From contig NC_088871.1 in NCBI RefSeq assembly GCF_032884065.1, positions 48,783,780-48,847,779 on the forward strand: 64,000 nucleotides of DNA, written 5' to 3'. This document shows positions 34,291 to 46,248 of this stretch, piece after piece. Every line of letters begins with the position of its first letter. The stretch's first letter is position 1. The notes below the pieces were generated by a model. The model ran no database searches, was not told the DNA's origin, and saw nothing but the letters and a program-made list of their open reading frames with translations. Source of the stretch: Artemia franciscana. Lineage: Eukaryota > Arthropoda > Branchiopoda > Anostraca > Artemiidae. The translations under genes and the position numbers were made by a program.

Positions 34291-34739
34291 AGGGAATGTT
34301 CGATTAGCAATCACCATCAACAAAGCTCAAGGGCAATCATTAGAATAATGAGGTATAGATCTGAATACGGATTGTTTTTCCCATGGACAATTTTATGTTG
34401 CATGTTCAAGGTAAACCTGACAATCTATTTATATGCACAGACAATGGGACATCGAAGAATGTGGTATATTCGCAAGTTTTACGTAGTTAAAAACATATAT
34501 ATATATCTATAACGAAAAGAGATATCTTTTCTCTTTTATCTATATTAACAGGTGGGACAGGTTGGGGTGGCGCGAAGCGCCACCCCAACAGCTAGTTTTA
34601 GAATAAATTTGTCAATTTGGTATATTACTGGCACCTTTGTCACATTGGTCCCCTAAAATCTTGTTCATTGGCCCCCTTGTTGCATTGCCCCCCTTCCCGA
34701 AAGAATTTTCTGTAATCCACTTTAAATTGACCATAATCA

Positions 34740-35500
34740 TACAGTTCATGGTAACGAACTCTAACTAAGGAGTGACTCGGCCCAATAGTAAACGAAACAC
34801 TAAAAAACGGAATTTTGAAACGGCAGATGGATAAAAAGAATTGGATTTTATTGTGGATTCTGAGTATAGGCTAAAGAGTTCATTTAGCTTAATGTTGCCC
34901 GGCGAAAGCTAAGAGCCTTAGAAAATTCCCCTTATTTTGAAAAATGCCCCCCTCCCAAAAAAAATCAAGCAGTCTTAAAGAAAATCAAACCATCAGATAC
35001 AGCATATCAGAAAACCCTATCATGAAGGTTTCAATCTCCTATCTAAATAATGTGGAAATTTTGCGGCGGAAGAAATATCTCAGATCAGTGTTTATTTGTT
35101 TTTTCTTTCTTCGCTGGGATGATTGTGTCTAGCTGATGGTACTATGAGATTAGGAAAGAGCTTATTCGAACGGAAGCAAAAGTTTTATATATAGGAGCTT
35201 GAAACTTGTAGAGTATAGTTTTCTGATACGATGAATCTGATGGTGTGATTTTCATTAAGATTATATGACTCTTATGGGCTGTTTCCCTCCTTTTTTTGAA
35301 AATAATGTAAACTTTCTCAAGTTCTCAACTTGTGATGGGTAAAATTAAAAACATGATGAAATTTTCATATTTGAGATTAGCAGATAAATTCAATTTTTTA
35401 TGCATCTATTGGTATCAAAAGTCCAGTTTTTAGCGTTTTGGTTGCTATTGAGCTTGGTCGCTCCTTACTTACAGTTCGTTACCGCAAACTGTTTGACAAT
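34740..35500. repeat. Two partial fold-back-element 3' ends in opposite orientation
   Basis: 34744-35165 carries the 3' part of the 1.7-kb element reversed (TGGTAACGAAC, GACTCGGCCCAATAGTAAAC, 'AAATCAAACCATCAGATAC'). 35186-35500 carries it forward (TAGGAGCTTGAAACTTG, TCTGATGGTGTGATTTTC, 'TTGGTCGCTCCTTACTTACA'). The 3' termini point outward, forming a ~750-bp imperfect inverted repeat. Both copies are old. Confidence 0.7.
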
Positions 35501-36436
35501 GGGATTGCCGATCTAGCAAAATAGCGTAATTACAAAATATAAAACAATCTTTAGAGTACACAATATTCTATCCATCAAGGTGGGGGAGTGAAGCAGTGCG
35601 TCTGTAAGAATGACATAAATAGGAATATATGACCATTTCAAAGTAGTTTTGATTTCTTAAGATTTAATTTAAATGGTACATTGACCCTAATAATTATCGT
35701 TCTAGCATTTCGAATCAACAAGTCAATATCATGACGATGCCTATTAAAAGAGTTAGAAGACGAGCAAGCTTTTCCCGGAGAAAATCTTCAGAACTATCGT
35801 AATATTTCTCTTTAAAAAAAAAGCCAGGATTTCTAGATCTTTTAATATAGATCGTTGTTTACCAGGATATTGCTCAAGAATCCTCTCTGAATATTGAAGA
35901 AGAGAATCAAAATTAGTAATGAACGTTTCTGCATCTGACAAAGTATGGTTTACCATCGCTGGAGAACACATTAATATTGTTGATAAAGCCTTTATTATTT
36001 TAAATTTTAGGCCTTGTTGTCTTTTCCACTTATGTAATTAGCATGAATGTTTGTTATTTTTTATTGAGTTTTTTTTAGATTTCAGTTTTTAGCCCATGAA
36101 AACAATAGAAAAAGATTATAAACAATCGAGTGAAACTGAAAATTACGAGAATATCGAAGGCACGATTTTTATCTGATACTATTAATATAATAAACTAATT
36201 CCATAGTTTATTTCCAAAAACATTTCCATAGAAAAGCGGAAAAGGGGGGGGGGGGAAATCATAGCAGAAAATATTATTGTTTTTAATAGAGAGCTCCGAA
36301 CTCAAAAACAGAGAACTGAGATATGCTGATGTCCTTTGTATGGCAATTCCCTATGCCAAATTTTCCTCTTGTCCCCTGAGACACACTATAGTCAAACATG
36401 CAGATAAAGACAAAATTATGCAGGGCTATTGTACCA
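35501..36436. other. AT-rich DNA with an unidentified 72-codon minus-strand frame
   Basis: Frame 35971-35753 reads SDAETFITNFDSLLQYSERI; I do not recognise it, and it could be a fragment of an element or an exon. A G10 run lies at 36245-36254. Nothing else is seen. Confidence 0.25.
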
Positions 36437-38135
36437 ATTAAATAATAAAAAACAAATTTTTTAAATGAAAGTAATGAGTGACATTAAAACTTAAAACGAA
36501 CAGAAATTACTCCATACATGAAAGGGGCTTTTCCTCCTCAACGCCCCGCTCTTTACGCTAAAGTTTGACACTTTTTTTTAACTCTACATTTTAAAACAGT
36601 AAAAAACTTCAGCGTAAAGAGCGGGGCGTTGAGAAGGAAAAGCCCCTTTCATATACGGAGTAATTTCTGTTCGTTTTAAATTTTAATGTCGCTCCTTACT
36701 TTCATTTAAAAAACTTGTTTTTTTTATTTAATTTCTGAACGTTTTTGAATCAATGCATGTTTTGATTTTGGCTCTCCACAGAGGAATAATTAAAACAAAA
36801 TTTGTATATTTATTTTTTTTTTGGCTAAATGGCTTTTTCATAATTTTGATCGAATGGTTTTGAGAAAAAAAGAGCAGAGGAGGAAGCCTAGTTGCCCTCC
36901 GATTTTCGGTTAATTAAAAAGGCAACTAGAACTTTTAATTTTTTACGAATCTTTTTATAAGTAAAAGATATACGTAACTTATAAATTAGCTTACGTGAAG
37001 AACTTTTGTATTCTTATGTTTTTATTACATATATGAGGGGGTCGCCCCCTCGTCAGTACCTCGCTCTTTACACTAAAGCTTAAATTTTGTTCCAATTCAT
37101 TAAGAATGACCCCTGAATCACAAAAGCAGCAAAATAAATAGTTGAAATTACTAAAAATACTTTGGCGTAAAGAGTGAGGCATTAGGAGGAGGTGAGCCCC
37201 TCATATGGGTAATAATTTCTGTTCGTTTTAAGTTTTAATGCTGCTGCTTACTTCCAGCTGAAAAAAAAAACTTTTTCATTGTTTTTTTAAGTAATGCTAA
37301 TAAATCCTGCGCTCCCTTCATGGAAATTTTCTTCCCCCATGACAAATTCCTCGATGGAAAGTTCCCCCAGCATATTCCCCTCTTCTCAACCCCTGCATCC
37401 AACCAAAAAATCCCCCTGAAAACGCCTGTACACTTCCCAATAACCAATACTATATGTAAGCACTGGTCAAAGTTTTGAAGTTGTAACCCCTCCCACGGGG
37501 ACTCTGGGGGAGTAAGTCGTCCCCAAAGACATAGTTATAAGGTTTTTCGACTACGCTGAATAAAATGGCTATCTCAGAATTTTGATCCGTTGACTTTGGG
37601 AAAATAATTAGCGTGGGAGGGGGACTAGGTGCCCTCCAATTTTTTGGTCACTTAAAAAGGCCACTAGAACTTTTCGTTTCCGTTAGAATGAGCCCTCTCG
37701 CGACATTCTAGGACAAAAGGGTCGATACGATCACACCTGGGAAAAAAAACAAAAAAAAAAAAAAAAAACAAACAAACAAATAAACACGCATCCGTGATCT
37801 GCATTCTGGCCAAAAATATAAATTCCACATTTTTGTAGATAGGAGCTTGAAACTTCTACAGTAGGGTTCTCTGATACGCTGAATCTGATGGTGTGATTGT
37901 CGTTAAGATTCTATGACTTTTAGGGGGTGTTTCCCTATTTTCTAAAATAGCGCAAATTTTCTCAGGCTCGTAACTTTTGATAGGTAAGACAACACTTGAT
38001 GAAACTTATATATTTAAAATCAGCATTAAAATGCGATTCTTTTGATGTAACTATTGGTACCAAAATTCCATTTTTTAGACTTTTGGTGACTATTGAGCCG
38101 GGTCGCTCCTTACTACATTTCGTTACCACGAACTG
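36437..38135 (+). mobile_element. Fold-back element, copy A (~1.7 kb, non-coding)
   Basis: Begins ATTAAATAATAAAAAACAAA. A left arm runs to about 36570, the complementary right arm follows at about 36605-36725, a weaker second palindrome lies around 37020-37245, and a body with TAGGAGCTTGAAACTTCTAC ends at a short hairpin near 38113-38132 (TTCGTTACCACGAACTG; one mismatch in this copy) followed by TTTGA. No protein is encoded. Similar length to copies B and C defines the element's ends. Confidence 0.75.
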
Positions 38136-38141
38136 TTTGAT

Positions 38142-38610
38142 AGTGTACTCCCTGCATAATTTGGTTAGATGTTCTGTGGTCAGCTTTCAAGGGTAATTTT
38201 ATTATTGACCGATGCTGTCCTTTGGTCTAGCAATTTCTATGCAAATTTTAAAAGAGTGCAGATCCTACAAAATAAAATAGTACGTCTTCTTGGGAATTAT
38301 GTTGAAAATATGAATTATACCGCGTCATGTTTTAAGAAACTACGAGTGCTTAACATTGATCAGATTCGAGATTATCAAGCTCTGTTTTTGCGTATCGATG
38401 TTGCAATGATGTATGTCCTCCAATTTTTACCAATTTTTTTCGAGTAAATCGTTCACTTCACAGGTATGAACGATTACTCGAAGGGCGGATAATTATACTG
38501 TTGAGTACCGAGACACCATACGTGCAGCTTTCGAAGCTAGATATTTAGGTCTGGCTATTTGGAATGATATCCCAGCTGGTATTAGGGAGATTTAGTTGTT
38601 TTATTTTATG
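38142..38610 (+). pseudogene. Non-LTR RT C-terminal fragment (Jockey-like)
   Basis: The frame from 38169 reads WSSNFYANFKRVQILQNKIV, then FKKLRVLNIDQIRDYQALFL, the region after the RT domain in Jockey/CR1-type LINE proteins. A shift near 38440 moves to IRAAFEARYLGLAIWNDIPA at 38518-38580, the usual ending (R..G...WN.LP). The RT core and endonuclease are absent. It abuts the 3' end of fold-back copy A, which probably inserted beside or into it. Confidence 0.65.
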
Positions 38611-39325
38611 AATCAAAGAAGATAACGGCTCCATGTGCATGCATTTCCTTTTCTTTCAGCATAAATAAGTAATGGTACTCGAATTTCTAAGGTATTATTA
38701 CATTATCAGAATATTAAAACAATCCATTCCTTTTACTAATCTAATATTCAAATAGTTATCATCAACATTGCTATTTTTTTGGTATGCGTAGAAGACGCTC
38801 TAGTCTCTTGAAATGCTTGGGTGAAACAACAAGGCACTTGCTTGTGGTATTCTCTGTTCATTGCAGGTTTTCTTTGTCGTTTGTCGTTTTCTTTGGTGTA
38901 ATTTTTAGTTTTAGGTTTTGTCTCTCATTCATTGGAATTCTTCTTCGTTTTAAATTTGATCTCCATAGAAATTACTTTGAAGATTTTATTAATAGTTTAG
39001 ATTTCTCTTTGCTTTTCATAGAAAACCTATATCTTTTTTTTAACGTGTCCTAAGTCAGAGAGCCCCGGTGAGAAAAATTGACTTAAAAACTATTAAGCCC
39101 CCATAATCCATCATGATATCCGTTCATTTTTTGCAGTCTAAATGACAGGAGGCTTTCTAGAAAAAAAAATCATATCTAACAACTTTCGAATATTTATAGT
39201 GACAGGTCATTCATTATTCAAATGTAATCGAAAGAGACTGGATACTAGGCGAACACTTCGAAATACAGCACTAAGATACGAAACGCCTATTCAAGTCGTC
39301 TTTACCAAGAGCCGTCTTTATTGGG
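38611..39325. other. Intergenic DNA, nothing recognised
   Basis: AT-rich DNA. A T-rich 89-codon frame at 38784-39053 is hydrophobic without motifs. No RNA genes seen. Confidence 0.4.
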
Positions 39326-41005
39326 ATTAAATATAAAAAAAAACAAGTTTTCTTTAAATGAAAGTAAGGAGCAACATTAAAACTTAAAACGAATAGAAAT
39401 TACTCCGTATATGAAAGGGGCTTTTCCTCCTCAACGCCTCGCTCTTTACGCTAAAGTTTGACTCTTTCTCTTAACTATATTTTTAAAACAGTAAGAAACT
39501 TTAGCGTAAAGAGCGGGGCGTTAAGGAGGAAAAGCCCCTTTCATATACGGAGTAATTTCAGTTCGTTTTAAGTTTTAATGTTGCTGCTTACTTTCATTTA
39601 GAAAAACTTGTTGTTTTTTTTTAATTTCTGGACGTTTTTGAATTAATGCATGTTTTGATCTTGGCTCTCAGCACTAATAATTGAAACGAAATTTGCATAT
39701 TAATTAATTGCAATTAATCGGAAGATTTTGAGAAAAATGAGCGAGGGAAGAGGCCTAGTTTCCCTCCAAGTTTTTGACTACTTAAACAAGCAACTAGAAC
39801 TTTTATTTTTTTACAAACGTTTTCATTGGTAAAAAATATACCTAACCTACGAATTATCTTACGTAACGAACTTCTATATTCGTATGTTTTTATTGCGTAT
39901 ATGAGGGGGTTCAACCTTCGTCGCTCTTTAACACTAATGCTTAGATTTTGTCCCAATTCATTAAGAATGACCTCTGAATCACAAAGGCCGCAGAGTAAAT
40001 AGTTGAAATTACTAAAAATACTTTAGCGTAAAGAGTGAGGTATAACGAGGGGATAAACCCCTCATATGCGTAATAATTATTGTTCGTTTAAGTTTTAATG
40101 CTGTTCCTTACTTTCAGTACAAAAAACTTTTCATAGTCATTTTTTATTGTTTTTTCAAATAATGCTAAGAAATCCTGCGCCCCTTCATTGAAATGCTCTT
40201 CCCCCATGAGAAGTTTCTCCATGGATATATCCTCCCACATAACCCTTCCCCTCAAATCTTCCCCCTAAACCAAAAAAATCCCCCTGAAAACGTCTGTACA
40301 CTTCCTAGTAACCATTACTATATGTAAACACAGGTCAAAGTTTGCAACTTGCAGCCCCTCCCACGGAGACTGCAGGGAAGTAAGTCGTCCCCAAAGACAT
40401 AGTTATTAGGTTTTTCGACTATGGTGAATAAAATGGCTATCTCAGAATTTTGATCTGCTGACTTTTGGGAAACAATGAGCGTGGGAGGGGGCCTAGGTGC
40501 CCTCCAATTTTTTTGGTCACTGAAAAGAGCACTAGAACTTTTAACTTCTGTTAGAATGAGCCCTCTCGCGACATTCTAGGACTACTCAGTCGATACGACC
40601 ACCCCTGGAAAAAACAAAAACAAAAAAAAAACAAAAAAACAAATAACCACGCATCCGTAATCTGTCTTCTGGCAAAAAATGCGAAATTCCACATTTTTTG
40701 TAGACAGGAGCTTGAAAATTCTACCATAAGGTTCTCTGATACGCTAAATCTGATGGTGCGATTTTCGTTAAGATGGTATGACTTTTAGGGGGTGTTTCCC
40801 CCTATTTTCTAAAATGAGGCAACTTTTCTCAGGCTTGTAACTTTTGATGGGTATAACTGATCTTGATGAAACTTATATATTTAAAATCAACATTAAAATG
40901 CGATTCTTTTGATGTAACTATTGGTATCAAAATTCTATTTTTAGAGTTTCGGTTACTATTGAGCCGGGTCGCTCCTTACTACAGTTCGTTACCACGAACT
41001 GTTTG
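39326..41005 (+). mobile_element. Fold-back element, copy B (~1.7 kb, non-coding)
   Basis: Same organisation as copy A. Start ATTAAATATAAAAAAAAACA; arms 39330-39465 and about 39490-39615 are complementary through TCAACGCC and AAAGCCCCTTTCATATACGG. A second palindrome lies near 39900-40105. The 3' hairpin CAGTTCGT-TACC-ACGAACTG at 40982-41001 is perfect and followed by TTTGA. Confidence 0.78.
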
Positions 41006-41747
41006 ATGATTTGTTCCTTTAAAGCGGCTTCAGCTGCCTTGTTGTCATATATTAGGGTTTCCAAAAAGAGTTGAATTTAATTTTCCATAAGAATACGTCT
41101 TTATTATTTAAAGTTATGCACAGGTTTTGTAAAAAATATGCCTTTCTATAATAAAATCTGAAATAAAATGACATTCTAAATAGAATCTCACAGGCAGTCA
41201 TTCCAAAACTGTCAAACTTCAACTGACTTCTGTTGGGAAAAGATACAGTTTTTCAAGGTTTAACAGCAGGGGCAGAAGAAAATTTTATGAGGGGAATATC
41301 TAGATTTAAAGTAAATATGTAAAAAAGTAAATAAAGTAAAGTAAACTATAAATATTTAATAATTTTAGATTTAAAGTAACAAGAACAGTGACAATGATAA
41401 TCATACTGTTTGAATCGTTTAGTGAAAACTTAGAGAAAGACATATGGTCCAAGAATTAGGGAATTAAATTTTTAATAAATGCCTCAAAAGATAGATGGAT
41501 AGATAGATATATAAATAGATTTATTCAGACGAAAGCCCAGTTGGACCATGTTGAAATACACAAAACAAGCGAAAAAATATAGCAACAAAACATAAACTGA
41601 AATTCACTAAAACTAATTGTTTTAGAAAATCATCACGATATTTCATACCTACCCGGAAGAACTTTCTAATATTATTTATGCTTAAGTAACACCACCTTAT
41701 CAAAATTTTCAAAATCCCATCTCTACCTCCGATCTACCCACCAAATC

Positions 41748-41751
<4 letters not shown>
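41006..41751. other. AT-rich DNA, nothing recognised
   Basis: No coding motifs. A short GATA tract (GATAGATGGATAGATAGATA) lies at about 41490-41510. Confidence 0.4.

Positions 41752-41833
<82 letters not shown>
41752..41833. repeat. (TA)n microsatellite
   Basis: About 80 bp of pure TA ending exactly at the CTAG terminus of Helitron H3. The Helitron evidently inserted at an A|T step in this tract. Confidence 0.95.
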
Positions 41834-41834
<1 letters not shown>

Positions 41835-42186
41835 TAGCTGTTGGGAAAGGCGCTTCGCGCCACCCCAACACCTAGTTGGTGGGGCGCTTCGCGCCCCCCC
41901 AAGCCCCCCGCGCACGTAAGTCGCTACGCGCCATATTAGTTACGCGCCATTGTAGTTGTGTCCCTGTGTCCCACCTGTGAATATAGATAGATTTATATAT
42001 GTTTTTAAAACTTTGTAAAAATTGCGAATATACAACATTTCTTGGCTTTCCCATTGTCTGTGCATATACAAAGCCGTATGTACTAATAATAACGTCATAT
42101 GCAAACGCTCTTTTTACAAACAAACAAACATGCATACACACAACTCGTTTTTATATAGATAGATAGATAGATAGATACAATACAAA

Positions 42187-44353
42187 TTAACTGCGTAAAA
42201 CTTGCGAATATACAACATTCTTCGTTGTCCAATTGTCGCTGCATATAAATAGATTGTCAGGTTTACCGACCCTCGAACATGCAGCGTACAATTGTCCATG
42301 GGAAAAACAATCAGTATTAAGATCTATACCACATTTTTCTAATGATTGACCTTGAGCTTTGTTAATGGTGATTGCAAATGCTAATCGAATTGGGAATTGC
42401 AATCTTTTAAATTGAAAAGGCAGATCCATTGGAATAATGGGAATGCGAGGAATAAGAACAGCCTCACCCTCAAAAGGCCCTGTCAAGATTGTGGCCTCTA
42501 TTACATTTTCCATTGTTTTTTTTTACGGCAAGTCGCGTGCCATTGCAAAGCTTTGGTGGGTTGATATTTCTTAAAAGTATTATTGGTACGCCTATTTTTA
42601 GTTGTAGCACGTGTGATGGAAACCCTGAAAGATCCACGGAATTTAAAAATTCAGAGGGATAATTAACCGCTTCATTTGGTTGCAAAACTGTGTCAACTGA
42701 CTTGTAAAGGACTGCCTGGTCTTGAATCTTGGTCAAAACAATATTGTTGATTTCGTGGACGTCTATATTTTTGGGTGCGAGAATCGCTCTTTCACTTAGC
42801 CATTTATTACTTTTATAACTTTTTAGAATATTCGGAAATACTTTTTCAATCGATTCATTTTTGGACGTCACTAAATTACAGAAATCAGCAGGTAGTTGTA
42901 TACGTCCTGAAATTGAGTCTACTGGGAGCTTTCCGTTTCCAATTGCCAGCAATTGATCTGAAAATATTTGACCAGAGTCATCGTTTTGCAATCGGACACG
43001 CATATTTGTAGTTAATTTTAATGTTTTTACGTGTGCCCATAAATTAGAATTTTTCAGGCAAGCGTTCATTTCGTCTGCAGGAGTTGTTTGCCTAAAATCT
43101 CCCACAAGCAATATTAATGTGCTGCCAAAGGGTTTCGACTTCCCTCGCAAATCTTTCAAGCATTGATCCAGAGCCTCGAGCGTTTTTTTGTGTGCCATTG
43201 TGCACTCATCCCAAATAATAAGTTTGCATTGCTGCAATACTTTACCCATCCCGGATGATTTGGAAATATTGCACGTGGGAGTTTCTGTAGAATGCAAATT
43301 CAGAGGCAATTTCAAAGCGGAATGAGCAGTTCTTCCACCAGGCAGCAATGTTGCGGCTATTCTGGACGACGCAATTGTGGAAATAACAATTTTATGCGTA
43401 TCAGTAGGCATCAAATCGATGGCTGTTTTGAACAGACGAACTAAATTATTATTTTCGTGGAAAAGATGTTGCAATTGGGAAACGATTGTCCTTTCAACGT
43501 TGGGAGAAATTTCGCAACGTGCATTCAATTTAGAATTTCTATCACTGATGAAGTACAATTGTAAAAATTTATGATTCTCGCCTGAGAATGGTAGAAGGGA
43601 CCCTGCTCTATGACAAATTTGCCCTTTTACTTTGAAAGTAGACATAAATTGATCTGGATTTTCGATTTGGGCTCCAAACGACGTCATTTGGAAACATGAG
43701 TTATATTTTCTGATGTTTGACATAAAACGCGTAGATTCTGACGTAATTCCAGTAAGGAAAGTCTTCAATGGCTCTGGTGGTGCAGCCAATAGAGGAAGTT
43801 TAACTTTTCCTGAGGCGCAACACATTCCCATTGTTTCACCATTGAATTTCAAGGCCTTGCAATAGGGACAAATTTTAGACATAGTCCCGATTTGAACGCA
43901 TCTACTCAAGCTATAATCATCGACTGGGCTGTACCTGAATGCCAGGCGATAACTTTCAGGTTGCTCTGATTCCTCGGCACGCTTTCTTTTCTTACTTTCT
44001 CTATCAGCAGCAAGCCTGATTTCATGCTGTTCTTGTGATTCCTTGGCACGCCTTCTTTTTTCACTTTCTCTTTTAGCAGCAAGTCTGGTTTCATGGTGCT
44101 CTGGTAGTTCCTCGGCACGCCTTCTTTTTTCACTTTCTCTTTTAGCAGCAAGTCTGCTTTTGCGTTGCTCTGGTAGTTCCTCGGCACGCTTTCTGTTCTT
44201 TCTTTCTCTATCAGCCTCAAGCCTATTTCCTTGCTGTTCTTTTGATTCCTCGGCACGCTTTCTTTTCTGACTTTCTCTATCAGCAGCAAGTTTTTTGGCA
44301 TAGACTCTTTGAGCATCTTCCTCGGCTGTTGCCATTGTAAGTTCATCAGTCAT
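42187..44353 (-). pseudogene. Helitron Rep/helicase lacking the HUH nuclease and Walker A
   Basis: From ATG at 44353 come five 23-aa charged repeats, the CPYCKALKFNGETMGMCC finger, then QLYFISDRNSKLNARCEISP and on to DLMPTDTHKIVIS. Here the reading jumps directly to STIASSRIAATLLPGGRTAH, deep in the PIF1-like helicase: the rolling-circle HUH domain and the Walker A loop are deleted in frame. Helicase motif II (LIIWDECTMAH) and III (LILLVGDFRQ) follow. A frameshift near 42500 separates the end, where AFAITINKAQGQSLEKCGID and DCFSHGQLYAACSRV are the final helicase motifs (42513-42187). It cannot transpose itself. Confidence 0.88.
43968..44310 (-). repeat. 69-bp coding minisatellite, five copies
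   Basis: Same 23-aa unit as in H1, here five copies, one with CCTTGGCACG in place of CCTCGGCACG. Copy number differs from H1 (seven) and H2 (two). Confidence 0.88.
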
Positions 44354-44523
44354 TTTAAAGTTAAACATTAATAGATGTCTACGTGAACGCATGTCTTAAA
44401 TATCTTTAATGACGTCACTGTCATAACAAAAATGACGACAACTAACTTCATGACGTCAGCCAACACACAAACATGACGTCACCTGACAGAAACATCCACA
44501 GACAACTTATTTTTATATATATA

Positions 44524-46103
44524 CTAGCTGTTGGGGTGGCGCTTCGCGCCACCCCAACACCTAGTTGGTGGGGGCGCTTCGCCCCCCCCCCCCCCAAGCC
44601 CCCCCGCGCGCGTAAGTCGTTACGCGCCATATTAGTTACGCGCCATTGTAGTTGTGTCCCTATGTCCCACCTGTGAATATAGATAGATATATATATATAT
44701 ATATATGTTTTTAACTACGTAAAACTTGCGAATATACAACATTCTTTGCTGTCCCATTGTCTGTGCATATAAATAGATTGTCAGGTTTACCGACTCTTGA
44801 ACATGCAACATATAATGGTCCATGGGAAAACAATCCGTATTCAGATCTATACCTCATGATTCTAATGATTGCCCTTGAGCTTTGTTGATGGTGATTGCTA
44901 ATCGACCATTCCCTGAGTCGCCATCGTCATTTATATATCCCCCTGTGCACCCCGGCGTCCCCTTTGTAGTTATGTCCCTGTGTCCCGGTCGTCATTTGTG
45001 TCCCGGTGTCCCAGTCTGTGATTTCTCTTTGAGCGTCCCGGGCGTCATTTATATTCCTTGTGTCCCGGTCGTCATTTATATCCCCCTGTGCCCCCGGCGT
45101 CCCCGTTGTAGTTGTGTCATTTATATTCCCTGTGTCCCGGTCGTCATCCCGGTATACATTCGTTTTTGAATTGGTATATGATGAAATAAATTTTTAATTT
45201 TTTCCCTTTTTTTCCTTTTAGTTTTTTTTATTGGTTTTGACCTTTTTTTAGGTTTTTTAGTTTTTTTCTTTTTTCTTTTTAGTTTTTTTTGAAGTTTTTA
45301 TCTTTTTAGTTTTTTTATTTTTATTTATATTTTTTAGTTTTCTTTTTCTCCTTTATTTTTCAGTTTTTTTCCTTTTTTTTAGTTTTTTTTCTTTTTTAGT
45401 TCTTTTAGTTTTTACCTTTTTTAGTTTTTTTTAGTTTTTTAGATGAAAATTTTTTTAGTTTTTTACCTTTTTTTCTTTTTAGTTTTTTATTGGTTTTTAC
45501 CCTTTTTTTTAGCTTTTTTAGTTTTTTTTTCGTTTTTTCTTTTTACTTTTTTTTTAGTTTTTATCTTTTTTATTTTTTTTTATTTTTATTCTTAATTTTA
45601 TTAGTTTTCTTTTTCTCTTCTATTTTTCAGTTTTTTCCTTTTTTTTCTTTTTTTTTAGTTTTTAGTTTTTTAAGTTTTTTTCCTTTTTTTAGTTTCTTTA
45701 TTTTTTTTAGTTTTTCGGCTTTTTTATTAAATTTTTGTATTTTTCCCCTTTTATTCTTTTTATTTTTTTTTTGGTTTTTACTTTTTTTTAGTTTTTTTAG
45801 TTTTTTTTCTTTTTTCTTTTTATTTTTTTTTCTTTTTATTTTTTTTAGTTTTGTTTTTCTCCTTTATTTTTCATTTTTTTTCCTTTTTTTATTTTTTTTC
45901 TTTTTTAGTTTTTTTAATTTTTTTTATTAGTTTTTAGTTTTTTTTTCTTTTAGTTTTTTTGTAGTTTTTACCTTTTTTTAGTTTTTTTTAGCTTTTTTTT
46001 ACTTATGTCCTGGTCGTCATTTATACTCCCTGTGTCGTCATTTATACTCCACAGATCCACAGATCCACAGATCCACACACAGACAACTTATTTTTATATA
46101 TAT

Positions 46104-46106
<3 letters not shown>
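44524..46106 (-). mobile_element. Helitron derivative H4 (non-autonomous), inserted at H3's 5' end
   Basis: Minus-strand element with CTAG at 44524-44527 followed by T, a perfect hairpin beside it (TTGGGGTGGCGC/GCGCCACCCCAA), and a 5' end TCTATATATATAAAAATAAG at 46106 preceded by A. It contains only a decayed helicase tail (44715-44905), the GACCGGGACAC-type minisatellite (44925-45165) and 800 bp of T-rich simple sequence (45180-45995; A-rich in the element's sense). H2 has the same order in shorter form, so they are one subfamily. No protein is encoded. Confidence 0.85.
45180..45995. repeat. T-rich simple-sequence expansion within H4
   Basis: Runs of 4-10 T separated by AG, CTTTT or CC, for example TTTTTAGTTTTTTACC. 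An open frame of 146 codons (FFSFFSFFF) is a by-product of the composition. Confidence 0.9.
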
Positions 46107-46155
<49 letters not shown>

Positions 46156-46190
46156 TGAAAAGAGAAATCACCAATGCTACAGCACAAACA

Positions 46191-46246
<56 letters not shown>
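46107..46246. repeat. (TA)n tract and a long poly-A run
   Basis: 46107-46153 is TA repeat adjoining H4's 5' end. About 60 A lie at 46189-46246, followed by GGAGACAGAAGG. The A run could be the tail of an unrecognised retroposed sequence on the plus strand. Confidence 0.85.

Positions 46247-46248
<2 letters not shown>

Larger units (their letters stand above)
32757..34595 (+). mobile_element. Helitron derivative H2 (non-autonomous), head-to-head with H1
   Basis: Plus-strand relative of H1. It begins AAGTTGTCTGTGTGTCTGTC next to H1's 5' end and finishes with the GC hairpin at 34563-34590 and CTAG at 34592-34595, followed by T. Its 5' TC is not identifiable because the two 5' ends meet in a TAGATAGATA run. 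It keeps the start of the helicase ORF (two 23-aa repeats) and a decayed helicase tail (ATCACCATCAACAAAGCTCA near 34308). Between them are a minisatellite, A-rich simple sequence and a tRNA-like segment. Confidence 0.8.
41834..44523 (-). mobile_element. Helitron derivative H3 with the largest helicase remnant
   Basis: Minus-strand element of about 2.7 kb. The 3' end is CTAG at 41834-41837 followed by T, beside a GC hairpin that has lost some pairing (TTGGGAAAGGCGC against GCGCCACCCCAA). The 5' end ...ATATATATAAAAATAAGTTG reaches 44523, where H4's CTAG end begins, so the first bases are shared with or lost to the H4 insertion. It carries the same composite 3' region as H1 (GATAGATAGATAGATACAAT near 42155-42182). 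It encodes the helicase pseudogene. Confidence 0.85.

Noticed and set aside
45490..45930. 146-codon frame rich in F, L and S, like a membrane protein
   Set aside because: It lies wholly in T-rich simple sequence inside Helitron H4; phenylalanine runs follow from TTT composition.
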